Positions 6,201-6,835 of a stretch of 6,835 bases of DNA are shown piece after piece. The translations under genes were made by a program, and so were the position numbers. Each line of letters begins with the position of its first letter. Positions within the stretch are counted from its first letter, which is position 1. Location of the stretch: positions 1 through 6,835 of the forward strand of contig JAZLIC010000006.1 of the NCBI GenBank assembly GCA_045617225.1. The letters run 5' to 3'. This stretch comes from JAZLIC01 sp045617225 (GTDB lineage Bacteria > Bacillota > Clostridia > Monoglobales > Monoglobaceae). The notes beneath the pieces were generated by a model. The model did no database searches. It saw only the letters and a list, made by a program, of their open reading frames with translations, and had not been told where the DNA came from.

Positions 6201-6835
6201 TAACAAAGAGAATAATACCATGCCTTGATGTTAAGGACAGCAGAGTTGTAAAAGGTGTTAATTTTTCAGGCCTGTCAGATGTATCAAGTCCTGTGGAACT
6301 TGCAAAATTTTATAGCGATAACGGCGCAGATGAACTTGTGTTTTATGATATAACCGCTTCATTTGAGGAGCGAAAGGCGTTTACCGATATTTTAAAGGAA
6401 ACTGCCAAGTCCGTATTTATACCGCTTACCGTAGGCGGCGGCATAAATGAAGTAAGCGACTTTGAAAGGGTTTTAAAGTGCGGCGCAGACAAGGTAAGCG
6501 TAAATTCAGGAGCGATTAAAAATCCAAATCTAATTTATGAGGCGGCGAAATTATACGGAAGTCAATGCGTTGTTATTTCCGCCGATGTAAAACGTGTGGA
6601 CGGCGTATACCGTGTCTTTGCAAAGGGCGGCAGAGAGAATACAGGTATGGAAGGTGTTGAATGGATTAAAAAATGCGTTGATTTAGGAGCCGGAGAGGTT
6701 GTGCTTAACTCTATTGATACCGATGGCGTAAAGCAAGGATTTGACCTTGAAATGTTAGAGGCAGTATCAAATGCGGTCAGAGTCCCCGTTATTGCTTCGG
6801 GCGGTGCAGGAAAGATAGAGGACTTTGTTGAACTC
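6197..6835 (+). CDS. hisF: Imidazole glycerol phosphate synthase cyclase subunit HisF (3' end outside window)
   Basis: HisF forms imidazole glycerol phosphate and AICAR from PRFAR and ammonia supplied by HisH. The gene starts at ATG 6197, overlapping the hisA stop (ATGA) with GAGG at 6186-6189, and stays open for 213 codons to the window edge. The family is about 250 residues, so roughly 40 are missing. Numbering coincides with the Thermotoga enzyme: catalytic D11 (IPCLDV) and D130 (SADVKRVDG), D176 in NSIDTDG, and the ammonia-gate residues R5, E46, K99 and E167 are all present. Phosphate loops TVGGGI (78-83) and IASGGAG (199-205) are intact. The active-site loop after K19 reads GLSDVSSP (25-32), whereas many family members have an L-R-D-x-G-D-P pattern there. 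It is a paralogue of the neighbouring hisA, but the gate residues identify it as HisF. Confidence 0.96.
   Translation, partial: MITKRIIPCLDVKDSRVVKGVNFSGLSDVSSPVELAKFYSDNGADELVFYDITASFEERKAFTDILKETAKSVFIPLTVGGGINEVSDFERVLKCGADKVSVNSGAIKNPNLIYEAAKLYGSQCVVISADVKRVDGVYRVFAKGGRENTGMEGVEWIKKCVDLGAGEVVLNSIDTDGVKQGFDLEMLEAVSNAVRVPVIASGGAGKIEDFVEL

Noticed and set aside
225..6835. Possibility of a novel or mobile system within the window.
   Set aside because: Every base from 225 onward is accounted for by standard histidine biosynthesis genes with intact catalytic residues and similar codon character; no inverted repeats, transposase, CRISPR-like repeats or RNA genes were seen.

Overview
The window is the front and middle of a histidine biosynthesis operon, with every complete gene on the plus strand in the order hisZ-hisG-hisD-hisC-hisB-hisH-hisA, followed by hisF, which runs off the right edge. 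HisG is the short form and is paired with HisZ. HisB is the monofunctional dehydratase. A TrpR-like (YerC/HisR-type) fragment lies directly upstream, base composition leans to A+T, and Shine-Dalgarno sites are strong (GGAGG/AGGGGG). Together these point to a Gram-positive anaerobe of the Clostridia type. This is an inference from gene content and protein character; no species can be named.

Layout: positions 1-57 carry no recognisable gene but hold a perfect 14-bp palindrome (14-27) and a possible promoter. Positions 58-219 encode only the C-terminal helix-turn-helix half of a YerC/HisR-like regulator. Its N-terminal half is absent and there is an in-frame stop at 55-57, so it looks broken, deleted or mis-assembled. 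From 225 to the end there is effectively no non-coding DNA. Junctions are: hisZ/hisG 17-nt overlap, hisG/hisD 8-nt overlap, hisD/hisC 4-nt gap, hisC/hisB no gap, hisB/hisH 1-nt gap, hisH/hisA and hisA/hisF 4-nt ATGA overlaps. No internal terminator, riboswitch or promoter was found between genes, so one polycistronic transcript is the simplest reading.

Pathway: HisG with HisZ joins ATP and PRPP. HisA isomerises ProFAR. HisH and HisF convert PRFAR, with glutamine-derived ammonia, to imidazole glycerol phosphate and AICAR. HisB dehydrates it, HisC transaminates it, and HisD oxidises histidinol to histidine. The hydrolase/cyclohydrolase steps (HisI/HisE) and histidinol-phosphate phosphatase are not in the window. 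HisI/HisE would be expected just after hisF; the phosphatase must be encoded elsewhere. The core genes look intact with their catalytic residues in place. I see no novel system; the points worth a second look are at the extreme left end.
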